Assembly: GCA_009809945.1 (NCBI GenBank)
Contig: WTPW01002570.1
Span: forward strand, 6,186 to 70,185
DNA from: Gigaspora margarita
Lineage: Eukaryota > Glomeromycota > Glomeromycetes > Diversisporales > Gigasporaceae
Reading direction: 5' to 3'
Length of the DNA stretch: 64,000 nt
The notes below the pieces were generated by a model. That model saw only the letters and a program-made list of their open reading frames with translations, made no database searches and was not told where the DNA came from. Shown here piece after piece: positions 11,740-23,480 of the stretch. The first letter of the stretch is position 1. Each line of letters opens with the position of its first letter. The translations under genes and the position numbers were made by a program.

Positions 11740-12840
11740 TTTGATAACTGATTTCTTTATTTTTTGGGCTGTGCTGCTTTTGTTTGGGCTTCTACTTTTT
11801 TTTTTTTGAGTGATAGCCTCCTTTTTTTGTCTAATTTCTTTAGCTTTTTATTTAGCTTCTTCTTTTAACTCTTTTATTTCCTACCACTTTCTTTATTAGT
11901 TAAAATCAAGCAAATAGAAGTATTTTTTTCTTTTTTTTAGAGAAAAATGATACAGATTTAGATGTTTCTTAAAAATTTTAACTTTTGAAACAAAATATTT
12001 AAGTGCCAGATGCAATGTACATGTTCTGGGATTCTTGTAGGTTTCTAGCTCTTCATTTAGTTTTACAATTTAAGACTTTAATAAGCCATTTTTATTGCTA
12101 AGTAAAATATAATTTTCTTTTAAATTTTTAAGATTTAGATGAGTAGAACAAGGATGACTTGGTTGTGTAATTGGTAATGATATTAGAATTGTACTAGTCA
12201 GCTAAACAAGTAATAAGCTATCTGTTATTGAATCTTTAAACTGTTTAGTTGCTAAAGAAGTGTCTAAATAATCATTACCAATTGCACTAGAATTAAAGAG
12301 CCATATCCTAGTGGTTTTATAGACACTACAAATCACTAGTAGTATATAAGTTTCTATAAAAATGTGCAAAGATTTTTGCAAAAGTATGTTTGATAACTAT
12401 TTTGCTACTATAATTAGAAAAAAATTATCACATGCTTTACTATATTTTTTTTTAATTTGGCAAATAGTATCTCAGACAGCTACAAAACATGTGCTATATA
12501 AAGTAGTAATATGAAAAGAATACTATGTTGTAACAAAAGTCAACACTTATATAGGTAATGTGATTTTTGTAACCATTGAGTATTAATAATACTGGACAAG
12601 TGAGTAGAATAGAATTAATAAAATGATTAAAATACTTCTAAAAAAGTTCTTCACGCATCCAGTATTTGTAAAACCCATAGCAGTTCTAGAAAATTTGCCT
12701 TCTAATGAACCTGGGATTGAACAGATATCTTTATAAATAAATAAAGTTGGTATACATAATCTAGCAACTAAAATAGTTGGTACTATAAAATATCATTAGC
12801 AAATTTATAGTAGTAAAATCTTTCAAAAATCTTGCAAACC
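11740..12840 (-). pseudogene. Fossil pogo/Tigger-type transposase (C-terminal part)
   Basis: On the minus strand, pieces resembling the DDE_1 transposase core are spread over different frames. They include PVLLILNGYKNHITYISVDF (pogo enzymes have LDGH.SH...DFC here), YSKACDNFF, a segment ending FAHFYRNLYTTS, and IWLFNSSAIG (the usual G.WPFN...I motif). They are followed by a Lys-rich tail such as TKKGGYHSKKKK near 11770-11850. The catalytic Asp before GH reads as Asn here. Many stops and frame changes make it dead. It is a plain DNA transposon of the pogo branch of Tc1/mariner; the N-terminal HTH part was not found here. Confidence 0.65.
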
Positions 12841-12849
12841 TGTAATTAG

Positions 12850-14367
12850 AAGTCTGATCTGATGAATATTATATTCAAATATTTACTGAATATTTTTTTT
12901 TTTAAATTTCTTTGGGCGTACACCCAAAGCTGCGTATTTGCGGTCTTTTATTAAGGTCATTAGTCATAGGACCCAACTGGGGCCCCTACATTTTGTTTGT
13001 ACATTTGTAACGATCTACATATGTCTATCTATTACTAATTTGAATTCTACCGTGGCTAACCGGCTAAGCCAACCTATTTTTTTATTCCAACCGAACCTAA
13101 TCAGCTGACCCATTTACCACCGGGGGATTTGACCGGAACTATCCAAGTAATTCTTATACCAGCTAAACCTAGTCAGCTGACCCATTTAAAACCAGGGGAT
13201 TTAACCGGAACTTATTCCAACCGAACTCAATCGGCTGACCCATTTACAACCGGGGGATTTTACCGGGACTGTCCAAGTATTCTTAAAGGGGGACCGGAAC
13301 TAGCAGCAGACGAGTTCTACCAGACTCCAACCCTCGTTCCAAATTTTCTAGAAGTTTTTCACCCCTGAGGCCACACGTAAGCAGAGAAGAACTGGAGACC
13401 AAAGACCCCGTTAGAGCAAGTTACACAACATCTATCCGAAATGTCCGGAGAGCCTTTATCAAGCCAAACCCGAGATGTGGCTGAGCCGTCCAAACACGGT
13501 CCTAGCATCCTAATTCAAGTCGTCCTTCACATGATCGTGTGTAGTTATTTTTTGCCGTTCGTAGGACTTGAACTGGCGACCTTATGTAAAGAAGCGGCGA
13601 TGTCCTGGGAGCGCAACCACTACGCTATCAACCCGCAGGACTTTACTGAATATTTGAATATTTGAATATATAAAATTTTTACCAAATGAATATTTGAATA
13701 TTTAAAAATTCACTAAATATATTCATTAAATATTCATTGTATATCTATATATTAAAAATAGCAAATTTTGATATTAATAATCAATATGATTGGCTAATTT
13801 TTGTAAAATGAATTCTAATTAGTTAAAAAATATATATATACTAGAAAAATGGAAACTATTTTAGAGTTTGAAGGATTTTTAGATCTAGCCAATAAGCATT
13901 GGTTGGATTGTTTTGATTGTTTTTTATGTTACACCTGATCTAGCCAATCAAAATCTTTAATTTGCAGACACACAGACAACAGGTGGTCTATGCCTCTACC
14001 ATAATGTTCTTCGGACAATAACTAATTTTTTATATATTAAATACCAAATTTTTTGAATATATATAAACTTTAAATATTGTAACCTTTATAATTATAAATT
14101 AAATAAATATCTACTTTAACAAAATTGTTGCTTTGGATTTAGACAACAAATCTCTTAAAGAGATTTTTGCTAAAATTATTTGTTTTTGAGTTATAGCTCT
14201 TTATATTTTATATATAAATATTGGATTTTTTTGACATTTAGTAATATTCAATGAATATTTAGTGAATATTCATTGAATATTTTTAAAATTTTTGAATGAA
14301 TATTTGAATATTAAAAAGATTGACCAAATAAATATTTGAAACCTTATTTTTTGAATGAGTAAGACCT
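12850..14367. mobile_element. AT-rich TIR element (TGAATATTTGAATATT) holding a SINE
   Basis: Inverted ends AGAAGTCTGATC...ATGAATATT (left) and, on the other strand, AGAGGTCTTACTCATTC (right, about 14345-14367) are followed on both sides by TGAATATTTGAATATT-rich blocks. A related copy spans about 48915-51335. The left arm is split by the SINE at 12895-13641. The interior contains ATAACTCAAAAACAAATAAT-type blocks mirrored in the second copy. It is non-coding. Confidence 0.55.
12895..13641 (-). mobile_element. tRNA-derived SINE, 747 bp, with 13-bp target duplication
   Basis: TTTACTGAATATT flanks it at 12882-12894 and 13642-13654. Read on the minus strand from 13641, the head is tRNA-like: TGATAGCGTAGTGGTTGCGC resembles an A box and GGTCGCCAGTTCAAGTCC a B box (RNA polymerase III promoter). 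The tail at 12895-12930 carries a hairpin (CTTTGGGTGTACGCCCAAAG) followed by poly(A). The body holds three ~62-bp tandem units at about 13080-13285, recognisable by CAGCTGACCCATTTA and GGGGGATTTGACCGGAACT. The open frames in it are not genes. It must have used LINE machinery encoded elsewhere. Confidence 0.85.
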
Positions 14368-14369
14368 CT

Positions 14370-16480
14370 ACTTGCAATATTTTTTGAAAGATTTTGCTAA
14401 CTGCAATTTATTTCAAAATATTTCACAATATATTTCAAAATATTTCAGTATTCAAAATATTTCGAAATATTTTTTGAAAAATGTTAAACCTGTGAAACCA
14501 AGCTGGATCAGTAGATTTGTAACCTGGGTCATACCGGTACCAAAAGCACATTGTTCAAAATATTTCAATGATGTTTAAATATAATCTATATACTCTGTAT
14601 TACAAGATCAAATTGATCTTTTGTTTATAATTAAATCTTTAATTTTACATAATTTTTTTTTGTTTTCATTTTACTTTTTTTTGTTGTTTTTTCTCTTTTT
14701 TTTATTTATTTTTTAATTTTTTTCTTTTTATTTTAGCACTTTACAAGAATATCAACCTAACTTTTCTAGTGTTTTGCAAGAAAACCTACAACTATTTAAA
14801 ACTTTGCAGAAACACCAATTTGGCTTTGCAAGCAAACTCGACTTCCGATACTTTGCAAGAACACAACTATTTTGCAATTTCTAAATTTCTAAGAATGTTT
14901 CTTTAAAGAAATAGTTTTAGTTAAGTGCAAGTTTGCAAGTTTTCACAAAGTTTCGCTTAATTTATATTTTCGTTGACACTTTTTATTTTTGTTTTTTTAT
15001 TTAAAATTTTTTTTATTAATTTATTTTATTCTAGTACTTTGCGAGAACAAACTCTTACTTTCTAGCACTTTGCAAGAAAACTGATCCAGACTTTTTTAGC
15101 ATTTTGCAGATATTAATCTAGCTTTTGGCAATTTCTGAATTTTCAAAGAAATGGAAATTTGGAACTTTATTTATTTTTTTTTATTCAATTTGCTTATATT
15201 TTTTGTTTTTTCATTTGTTTTTTTTTTTTACTTATTTTTTAATTTTTATTTTATATTCCTGACTTTTTCAGCAATTTGCGAGAAAACAATCTGATTTTTC
15301 TGGCACTTTACAAGAACACCAATTCTAACTTCTCTAACACTTTGCAAGAACAAACCCGATTTTCTGGCAATTTGCAAAAACACTAACATTTTTAAGAAGT
15401 GGTTTTTTTGTTATTTTTTCACTTCTCTACTATTTTTAGGAAGTATTAAAAAAAGAGTGAGACGAAAGTGATAGCCAGAACAGGACCCCAAATATCTTTC
15501 ATATAGGTCATAACTGGATTTTGGCCAATTTTAATCTAATTTCTAAAAATGACAAAATTTATTTACTTTAATAACTTCTAATCCAGTAATCAGAATTGAA
15601 TAAACTTTTTTTTGTTATATGCGTTTCTCTGAGAGCTTCATTTTTAAAAAAAGTTCATTCAAATTGGACTACGGGATACTAAGATAATTTCCAAAAACTG
15701 TTTTTTGCTTCTCAAATTTTAATTGTTTTTGCTGAAAAATTTCAAGTATGATCTCTATACTAGATGTTCGGGTTCTGCCAAAGCAAAAGAAATAGCTGAA
15801 ACGAAATTATAGTTAAAACAAAGAAGTAGAATAATAGCTAACTGCAGGGTAAACAAAAATAAGTGTGTAGAACTAGTTTTTATAGAATATATGTGATAAA
15901 GTGCGAAAGTATTTTAAAATATTATATAATACTATTTTTTTCATTTTCATTTTTTTATTTTTTTTTTGGTTTGATTTTTTTCATCATTTTTTTCATTTTT
16001 TTTATATATATTAATATATACTAAAATATATAATATTGAATAAAAATGTATATTTATTTAAAATATAATGTAAAATAATAAATAAATAAAATATAAAATT
16101 TTATATTAATTACGAAAACCTGTAAAAACATTCAAAAAATTTGCAAAAGCATGATTATATGAATTTGTATATGTTTATTTATTTTTTAAAAAAATTTTGA
16201 AATTATATATGAAATATTACTTCTGCAACTCCAAAAAGAAGATAATTACATCAGCAAATTTAATAGGGCGTAATATTACGAAATAATTTACGACTCATAA
16301 AAATAGCATAATATATAGTAAGATATTTCAAAAACTTGCAAAATAATAAATTACAAAATATTACATAAGATATTATGAAATATTACGTAAGATATTTCGC
16401 AATATTTCAAATAGACAGAGTAATATTATGAAACATTTACAGATAGTAAATTAAATCGCATTAATTCGCAACAAAGCACG
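14370..16480. repeat. CTTTGCAAGAA-array repeat family, copy 1a
   Basis: The repeat begins with CAAAATATTTC palindromes and a CCAAGCTGGATCAGTAGATT segment. It then has T-rich blocks alternating with short units built on GCACTTTGCAAGAACACCAA (many between 14740 and 15375), and ends with GTAAAATAATAAATAAATAA and GCGAAAACCTGTAAAA-like DNA. A hAT-like MITE sits at 15482-15776. No protein is encoded. The layout is repeated at 16490-18480 and 41430-44150, so it is a large repeat, possibly a non-autonomous element of unknown class. Confidence 0.65.
15482..15776. mobile_element. hAT-like MITE, TIR AGGACCCC (copy 1)
   Basis: This 295-bp element begins AGGACCCCAAATATC and ends, on the other strand, AGAACCCGAACATCTAG. 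Its flanks GCCAGAAC (15474-15481) and GCCAAAGC (15777-15784) are an eroded 8-bp duplication with two mismatches. It is a close relative of 21751-22043, sharing CATATAGGTCATAACTGGAT and the hairpin-like module ATTGGACTAC / GAGAGCTTCA. Confidence 0.75.
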
Positions 16481-16489
16481 CATTGGACT

Positions 16490-18480
16490 ATATTTTCAAA
16501 ATATTTCAAAATTTTGTATTATGTATCAAAATTAATTTAAAATTTTGTATTACACAATTAGATTAGATCTTTTGTTTATAAATTAGATCTTTTATATATA
16601 TTGTTTTTTTTATTTTGTTTTGTTTTTTTATTTTCCTTTTGTTTTTTGGTTTGTTCTGTTTTTTTTTTATTTACTGCTATTTATTTTTTAATTTTTTTTA
16701 ATTTTATTTGGCACTTTACAAGAACACCAGCTCTTTGCAAGAAAACCAACAACTTTTCAGCACTTTGCAAGTACACCAATTTGACTTCACAAGCCAACTT
16801 AAACTTCTGACACTTTGCAAGAATCTTTCTAAATCTTCAAGAATACTACTTTAGAAAATAATTTAGTTAGCACAAGTTTTCGCAAGTTTTCGCATATTTA
16901 TTTTCTCATTTGATACTTTTTGTTTTTGTTTTTTTGTTTTTTTTTAATTTTTTTTATTAATTTATTTTATTCTATTACTTTGTAAAAACATGCTTCTTTC
17001 AAGTTAGATGCAAGTTTTTGCAAGTTTTGCAAGTTTTCACAAGTTAATCTAGCACTTTACAAAACACAACTAGGTTTTGACAATTTCTGAATTAGAACTC
17101 TTACTTCAGAAAATAGAGATTTGGGGCTTCATTTATTTTTTTTATTAAGTTTGCTTACATATTTTGTTTTTTTGTTATTTTTTTTGTTTATTTATTTTTT
17201 ACTTTTATTTTATTTTGTTTATTTTTGACTTTCTTCAGAACTTTGCAAGAAACAACCTGACCTTTCCGGCACTTTACAAGAATACCAACTCTAACTTTTT
17301 CGCCACTTTGCAAAAACCTACTAAATTCTCCAACAATTTGCAAAAACTCCTATACTTCTAAGAAATAGTTTTTTTTTACTTTTCTACTATTTAGAAAGTA
17401 GCAAATATAAGCGAAGAGAAATAATAACTAACTGAGAGTGAAAAAAATAAGTGTATAGAGCTAGTATTATACAACAAAGTGCGAAAGTAGTTTAAAATAT
17501 TGCTATTTTTTTATTTTCATTTTTTTTGTGATTTTTTTACTTCTTTACTATTTTTAGAAAGTAGCGAATATAAGCGAATATAAGCGAATATAATTGTATA
17601 GAGCTAGTATTATGCGATGAAGAGCGAAAGTAGTTTACAATATTACTATTTATTTGGTTTTATTTTTTTTCATTATTTTTTTACTTTTTTACTATTTTTA
17701 GAAAGTAGCGAATATGAGCAAATATAATCGTTAAAACAAAAAAGAGAAATAATAGCTAACTGCAGGGTGAGGAAATAAGTGTATAGAGCTAATATTATGT
17801 TAAAAAGTGCAAAGATAGTTTAAAATATATCTATTTTTTGGTTTCATTTTTTTCGTTATTTTTTTTCAGGTCAGTTTTTTTTGGTTTTATTTTTTTTATA
17901 ATAAAATATATTTAATTTAAAATGTATAATAATATATAATATGGGTGGACCACTTAAATTAGACACCAAAAGTGTACATGTGGCTAGTTGTACTCTCATC
18001 CAAGTGTAACTTTCCGATGTGTAAACTGAATAAATCCTAGGCCCCAAGCAGGCACTTTGAAACCAAAAAAAAAAAATAATAATAATATATAATAAATATA
18101 TATTTAATTTAAAATGTATGATAATAATAAATAAATAAATTTAAAATTTTATATTAAATTGCGAAACCTTGTGAAAACTTGCGAAAACCTATAAAATGTT
18201 TAAAAATAAGTATATAGTATAATAGTATTAATTAGAATTATTATTCGTGATTTTTAATCGATTATTACTGATTATTACCGATTAATATTTTTATCTGTAG
18301 CTCTCATCAGGGGGTATTTAAATACACAATATTGCGATTTATTTCAAATTATTGCGACGTGATTTTTACATAAGTATTTTGTAATATTCTATAAATGAAA
18401 ATTGCAAAATATACTGCGTCAATTCATAATTCTTGTGCAAGTTTTTAGACCATAATACTTACGTAAGATTATGTTTAAAT
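16490..18480. repeat. CTTTGCAAGAA-array repeat family, copy 1b
   Basis: It follows copy 1a with the same order of parts: CATTGGACTATATTTTCAAA, TTTGTTTATAAATTAGATC, T-rich blocks, CTTTGCAAGAA units (16710-17350) and GAAAGTAGCGAATATAAGCG units (17390-17720). It ends GCGAAACCTTGTGAAAACTT and ATCGATTATTACTGATTATT near 18150-18300. It preserves the empty site TAGGTTTTGAC at about 17070 for the MITE at 42062-42300, and the empty site AGCAAATATAATCG at about 17720 for the element at 42932-43710. A non-homologous block of about 120 bp lies near 17940-18060. Confidence 0.65.
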
Positions 18481-18497
18481 AATTTGCTAATGTAGAT

Positions 18498-18832
18498 TAG
18501 GGATGCACTAGTCCTGAAAAAGACTGGTCCAGGGCCAGTCTTTTTAATAGTCTTATAGTCTTATTGGTCCCGGTTTGGGACTGGTCCTGGACTGGTCCTT
18601 GTAAACAAACTGTGATATTCATATCACCCAATCAAATGCTTGATCAGGTGTAATACAGATCATGTGATATTTGTTTACATCTGACAATAAGTAATTACGT
18701 CATTTATGAACAATAAGATTTATTCATTAAAGACCATTTTGGGACTGCAGACGAACTGGGACCAGGACCGAAAATACTATGATAATGGTCTACTAGAACC
18801 AGGACAGACTGGACTGGACTGGTGGATCCCTA
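18498..18832. mobile_element. hAT MITE, TIR TAGGGATGCAC
   Basis: A perfect 8-bp duplication, ATGTAGAT, flanks it at 18490-18497 and 18833-18840. The ends are TAGGGATGCACTAGTCC and, on the other strand, TAGGGATCCACCAGTCC. The 335-bp interior is rich in GGACTGGTCC-type inverted words, as expected for subterminal transposase sites. It is non-coding. Confidence 0.88.
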
Positions 18833-18840
18833 ATGTAGAT

Positions 18841-19056
18841 ACAGAGTTGCATTTTTTTATTTGCTCTATTTTGCAATATTTTGCAATATATTTTGCAATA
18901 TTTGCAATATATTTCAAAATATTTTGAAAGAATTTTAATTTTGAAATATTTTAAAATATTTTGAAATATTTCAAAATTTTCAAAATATTTCATATCAATC
19001 GCAATTTTTTTAAAAGATTTTGGCATGCAATTTTATTCAAAAGATTTCATATATTT
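18841..19056. repeat. Palindromic TTTCAAAATATTTTGAAA cluster
   Basis: About 200 bp are made of overlapping CAAAATATTT / AAATATTTTG words. Similar clusters mark the ends of the CTTTGCAAGAA repeats at 14400-14470, 16300-16400 and 23310-23460. The open frames on both strands arise from this periodicity and are not genes. Confidence 0.6.
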
Positions 19057-19327
19057 ATTTTGCTGATGATACTTGTGAGTATTTCTGTATACTACTTTGT
19101 AAACTTGGTATATACCTTTTTATACAACAACTTTTTAGATTTAGGAATAAGAGCGAAACCCATTTTGTCCATATTCCAAATCTGTGTAATAGTAAGTAAA
19201 TTTTTATTAATAACTTTATTGTTTTTCAAAATAATCCTTCACAATGTAGCATTGGCTCTTTGGGCATGTGCTTTTGATAACTTCTAAGAAATATAAAATG
19301 ATAATTCAGAATGATCTCTCATGAAAC

Positions 19328-19790
19328 TAATGATTTGAACTGGTTAATAAAATCATCAATCGGTTAACTGACCTGACATAACTAAGCATAATTGATTAAC
19401 TTAGATTAACCGAATTATCTGAATTAACTAGCTCAACTGAGTAATGATTTGAACCAAGAAAAATTCATTAATCAGTTAACTGAACTGAAATATTTAATAT
19501 TAACCAATTGCAACTAATTAAGATTTTTTCACATTTTACTTTCAGAAATTATTAGACCTTTACTCAAATTTTTGTCACAATCTTGTTGCATTTTTATGTT
19601 TATTCATTTTCTTTTCAGATCTTTTCAGAACCTTTGCTTATTCCTAATATTATTTACATTTTGTTAACCAATTATCAATTCTCAACTGATTGTAAAGGTC
19701 AACTGATTAAGCATTTGCTCAACTGGTTACTCAAAATTTATTCGGTTCAGGTCAGTTAACTGACTATAAACTAACTGGTTCAAATCACTA
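19328..19790. mobile_element. hAT MITE, TIR TAATGATTTGAAC
   Basis: The flanks CATGAAAC (19320-19327) and TATGAAAC (19791-19798) are an 8-bp duplication with one mismatch. The ends are TAATGATTTGAACTGGTTA and, on the other strand, TAGTGATTTGAACCAGTTA. The interior is filled with GGTTAACTGA / TCAGTTAACC inverted words. It sits inside the fossil pogo transposase and is therefore younger than that insertion. Confidence 0.85.
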
Positions 19791-19992
19791 TATGAAACAT
19801 GCTCACCAATCTTGATCTGGTCTACTATTTTCAAAAGAATATATTTGCTTATTTAGTTTCAAGATCTCCATTATACAATAGTTAATACCAAATCTTGTTA
19901 GACCAAACTCAAGCCTTTGTAAATTAATATAATAATCTGCAAGCTAATTATTCTTATGCTCAGTAAGTATATTTGGTAGATCTAAATAATTA

Positions 19993-20145
19993 GAGCAGTA
20001 TTATTAATCACCTGATTATTTTTTATTAAAGACCTACTCTCCTTTCTTCTCTCTATAATATAGATTTGGTCAGGTTCCCATATATAATTTCAATATTTTT
20101 TATTTCTCTTCCTCCTAAAAAATTACCTAATTTTTGTCACTTCTC
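19993..20145. mobile_element. PIF/Harbinger-type MITE with TTA duplication
   Basis: TTA flanks it on both sides (19990-19992 and 20146-20148). Its ends, GAGCAGTATTATTAATCACC and on the other strand GAGAAGTGACAAAAATTAGG, are inverted. The related copy at 54389-54538 has a TAA duplication and an empty site. Three-base TWA targets are characteristic of PIF/Harbinger. It is 153 bp and interrupts the fossil pogo transposase. Confidence 0.75.
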
Positions 20146-20374
20146 TTAAAGGGCCATTATTTTTTATAGCATATTGAAAAGTTGTTTTAGGAATTTCAAA
20201 ACTTTTTGCAACACTATTAATGCTTGAGGGTTTAGAATTAAAAGAGCATTTATTTAATTTATTAAGTGCTACTTGAATAGTGTTTTACCAATTAATATAA
20301 AAGACTGGTACCATATTAGTTTATTACAATCTTTAAAAGTATCACATAATTTTTTATCTTTAAAGTATCATGAT

Positions 20375-21235
20375 AGGACCCCGAACAATCTATGTAAATA
20401 TCATATTTGAAAAATCACTAATAGAGGGCCATTTTTTTAAAAAGGTTATATTTGAAAAGTAGGTATTGGGTAAAAAGGTTATATTTGAAAATAGGTAATG
20501 GACAAAATGAGTATATTTAAAAAAATAGTAATGGGGTATATTTTATAAATGTTATATTTGAAAAGTGGTAATAGAAATGGTGAGCGTTGTTTTTTTTTTT
20601 TTTTTTTTTTTTNAAAACCCTCCAATAAATCCCAAGACTTGCTTACCAAAAACATCGAAGAAGTACTCTAAGAACTCAAGGACCAAAACTTAACATCATC
20701 AAAAACAAAATCTTAACGAAACAACAAATCCTAAAATCTTCACGAATGATGGTTCTGAAATAACAAAAGCTCCAATTTCCACTACAATGGCTCTCTACTA
20801 GTTTTCTAGCAATACAAACCTAAAAAAAAATGCTATCAAGGAAAAAAAGCAATGAAAAAAAACAACATATCTTAGAATCCTGTCAAATTTCCACTACCTC
20901 TACTACTGGAAAGCAAACCTACAAAAAGAAGTTGGTGTAAACTCAAAAAACAACTGAAAAAAAAGAAAACAATAAAAAAACCACCTATTACAATTTAGCA
21001 AGACTGTCTATCAGGACCCGAACAATCTATATAATGTCATATTTGAAAAATCGCTAATGGAGGGCTATTTTTTCAAAAAGGTTATATTTGAAAAGTAGAT
21101 ATTGGGTAAAAAGGTTATATATGAAAACAGATAATGGGCAAAATGAGTATATTTAAAAAAATGCTAATAGAATAAGTTTTTTGAATATTATATTTGAAAA
21201 GTGATAATGAAAATAGTGAGGGTCAGGTATGTTTT
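20375..21235. repeat. Two direct copies of an AGGACCC(C)GAACAATCTA repeat around a retroposed block
   Basis: About 220 bp starting AGGACCCCGAACAATCTATG (20375-20590) recur at 21014-21235 with the same inner words, such as AAAGGTTATATTTGAAAAGT and GGCAAAATGAGTATATTTAA. Between them (20591-21013) lies a block beginning with about 22 T and an N, then AAAACCCTCC. On the minus strand that is the same GGAGGGTTTT-poly(A) ending as at 4317-4382. The spacer thus looks like a minus-strand retroposed sequence; its source is not recognised. Confidence 0.6.
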
Positions 21236-21750
21236 TTTTAGAGAATGAGAGCATTGGGTCTGGTTTTTTTATTTTTAGTGTTGGATTGAAAATTTTTTTT
21301 TGAAAGCTTACATTTCGAAAATTGGTAAGCAATACCAAAGTTGGTACCTAATGTTTGAAATGTAGCTAATATATACCAAAGTAGAACCGCTAACAGAAAA
21401 AATTTTTATTATGATCCTTAAATATAACCTCTTATAGATTATTTGAAGTCCTATTATGATAATGTAGCAAACTATGTACTTTCATGTTATGTATGAGCTA
21501 GTTCAATTATATATTTTTTATTAAAATAGTAAGTAAATATTGACAACTGATCTAAAATTTATTGTATTAATCATTTGAAAAGCATTTGAAAAAATTGAAA
21601 AAAATAAAAAAAATAAAAAATATAAAAAATATGAAAACAAAAATAGTAAAAAATGTAAGTATAGATGCTAGCAGCTCGTTACTTTTTCAATATAGATTGG
21701 AATTATCTAAAAGTTTTTCTTTAATTGTTTAATTGTTTAACTATTTAATC

Positions 21751-22043
21751 AGGACCCCAGACATTTTTCATATAGGTCATAACTGGATTTTGGCCAATTT
21801 TGGTCTAATTTGCTAAAAATGACAAAATCTATTTACTTTAATAACTTCTAATTTAGCAATCAGAATTGAATAAACTTTTTTTGTTAGATGCGCCTCATTG
21901 AGAGCTTCATTTTAAAAAAAAGTTTATTCAAATTGGACTACTGGATGCCAAGATAATTGCCAAAACTGTTTTTTGCTTCTCAAATTTTAGGTGTTTTTGC
22001 TAAAATTTCAAGTATAACCTTTATACTAGATGTCCAGGGTCCT
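21751..22043. mobile_element. hAT-like MITE, TIR AGGACCCC (copy 2)
   Basis: A perfect 8-bp duplication, ATTTAATC, flanks it (21743-21750 and 22044-22051). Ends are AGGACCCCAGACAT and, on the other strand, AGGACCCTGGACAT. It is 293 bp, non-coding, and very close to 15482-15776. Confidence 0.88.
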
Positions 22044-22439
22044 ATTTAATCATTTAATTTGGCCAGCATTAAAATAATTCTGGCCTACAACCAATATAAT
22101 TCTGCCTAGAACTATGGAAGCAATTTTTAAATAGTTAAACAATTCCAATTTTTATTTTTTAAAAGCTGCTTTAGAAGCTTCTGGTACTTTGCTTTTAATA
22201 TCTTTATAGCTAATGCTTCAATAGTAATAATGTTGGAAGAACAAAAAAAATCATATGCTTTTTGTAACTAGTAAAGGATTTAATATTAGGTACCAAAGTT
22301 TGCAGTAATTATTTGTGCTACAAACTAAAATGTATCAAATTACATTAGTTTTATTTTAAATTTTGAACCTTTTAAATTATTATTAATAATTCTTTGTAAT
22401 ATTGATGCATTTTTTGATACAACATATAACTAATAGTCA

Positions 22440-22605
22440 GTCATAATATCTAATAATTTCTAATTTAGTATTCTACCTTTTATATCTTGCAATCTAGTAG
22501 TCCAAATTGGATAATTTTTATACCATTCGAATTTTCTTATTAAGAGAATTTGAATAGTAAAAAAATTGATTCGAATTATGTGATTACAAGATATTAAAAT
22601 TTGTC
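22440..22605. repeat. Stand-alone hairpin module
   Basis: GCAATCTAGTAGTCCAAATT, GGATAATTTTTATACCATTC and GAATTTTCTTATTAAGAG are followed by an imperfect inverted copy (GAATAGTAAAAAAATTGATT ... GTGATTACAAGATA). It is one instance of the module shared by several repeat families in this window. Confidence 0.55.
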
Positions 22606-22678
22606 ATAATACACCTATTCACTATAATACCTCTATCTACCTTATATTTTAGAAAAAGTAGATCAGAATAAAATTTTA

Positions 22679-22902
22679 TACTATATAACATATTCTATCA
22701 TGAATAAGCATTCTTTTTTGAAATTTTAAACTCAAATAACTTGAAATTATTTAATAAAACTTAATAAAAATTTATTTATTTAAATTTTATAGATCTATAA
22801 AATTTAAATAAATAAATTTTTATTAAGTTTTATTAGATAATTTTCAAGTTATTTAAGTTTAAAATTTCAAAAAAGGGTGCTTATTCATGATAGAATATAG
22901 TA
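22679..22902. mobile_element. 220-bp palindromic MITE (TATTCTATCATGAATAAGC)
   Basis: The two halves are almost perfect inverted copies meeting at TATAGATCTATA. The ends are TATTCTATCATGAATAAGCA and its complement. A second copy at 55551-55771 has the same ends and centre (TATAGACCTATA). It is non-coding; the outer TA suggests a TA target. Confidence 0.8.
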
Positions 22903-22959
22903 CTAATACAGTAGTTTGTTATCACTTATTTATTTTTATATTTTACTAAGTAAAATTTT

Positions 22960-23480
22960 TAATTTTTTAAAAACAAATTGTTTTTACAAAATTGTACAAT
23001 TTGATTGGTCAGAATCATGAGTGCAACATGTTACAGGCATGATAAATTTATATTTTCAAATAAAAAATATATAAAATTTTATATTAAATTGCGAAATATT
23101 GCAATACCTTGCGAAAACTTGTAAAAACTTTTAAAATTTGCAAAAAGTATAATTATATAAATATATATATCATTTATTTAATTTTTAAAAAAATATTAAA
23201 ATTTTGCAAAATATTGCAAAATATTGCAGATTTACATAAAAATATATGAAATATTACCTCTTGTGACTTCTAGAAAAAGATAATAAGATAGAGGTTTGCA
23301 ATTTTTTATTTGGCCTATTTTGCAAAATTTCACAATGTATTTCAAAATATTTTGAAATTTATTTCAAAATATTTTAAAAAGATTTTTTTTAAAATATAGT
23401 GCATCAATTGCAATTCTTTTGAAAGATTTCAGTATGCAATTTCTTTTAAAATATTTCATATATTTTTTTTGCTAATGATT
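22960..23480. repeat. Partial CTTTGCAAGAA-family end
   Basis: The words AAATTGCGAAATATTGCAAT, CTTGCGAAAACTTGTAAAAA and CAAAATATTTTGAAATTTAT match the terminal parts of the copies ending near 16450 and 18300. The array itself is missing. No gene is visible. Confidence 0.5.

Larger units (their letters stand above)
19060..20370 (-). pseudogene. Fossil pogo/Tigger-type transposase (N-terminal part), split by two MITEs
   Basis: Minus-strand pieces run from about 20370 downward. A helix-turn-helix-like block (NSKPSSINSVAKSFEIPKTT ... AIKNNGPL) is followed by MEILKLNKQIYSFENSRPDQ + DW, which matches the HTH_Tnp_Tc5 F.N..PG.DW pattern. Next come SKAHAQRANATL, where pogo enzymes have S.ARA...N, and NMDKMGFALIPKSKKLLYKK, the N.DE.GF segment that opens the DDE domain. 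A PIF/Harbinger MITE (19993-20145) and a hAT MITE (19328-19790) interrupt it. Stops and frame changes are present, and the C-terminal catalytic part is absent. The fossil at 11740-12840 keeps the complementary half of the same kind of protein. Confidence 0.7.

Noticed and set aside
13129-13665. Two open frames of 74-79 codons
   Set aside because: They lie inside a tRNA-derived SINE and follow its internal tandem repeats; no protein evidence.
18793-19287. Open frames of 77-108 codons on both strands
   Set aside because: They cover CAAAATATTT palindromes and, on the wrong strand, part of the fossil pogo transposase.
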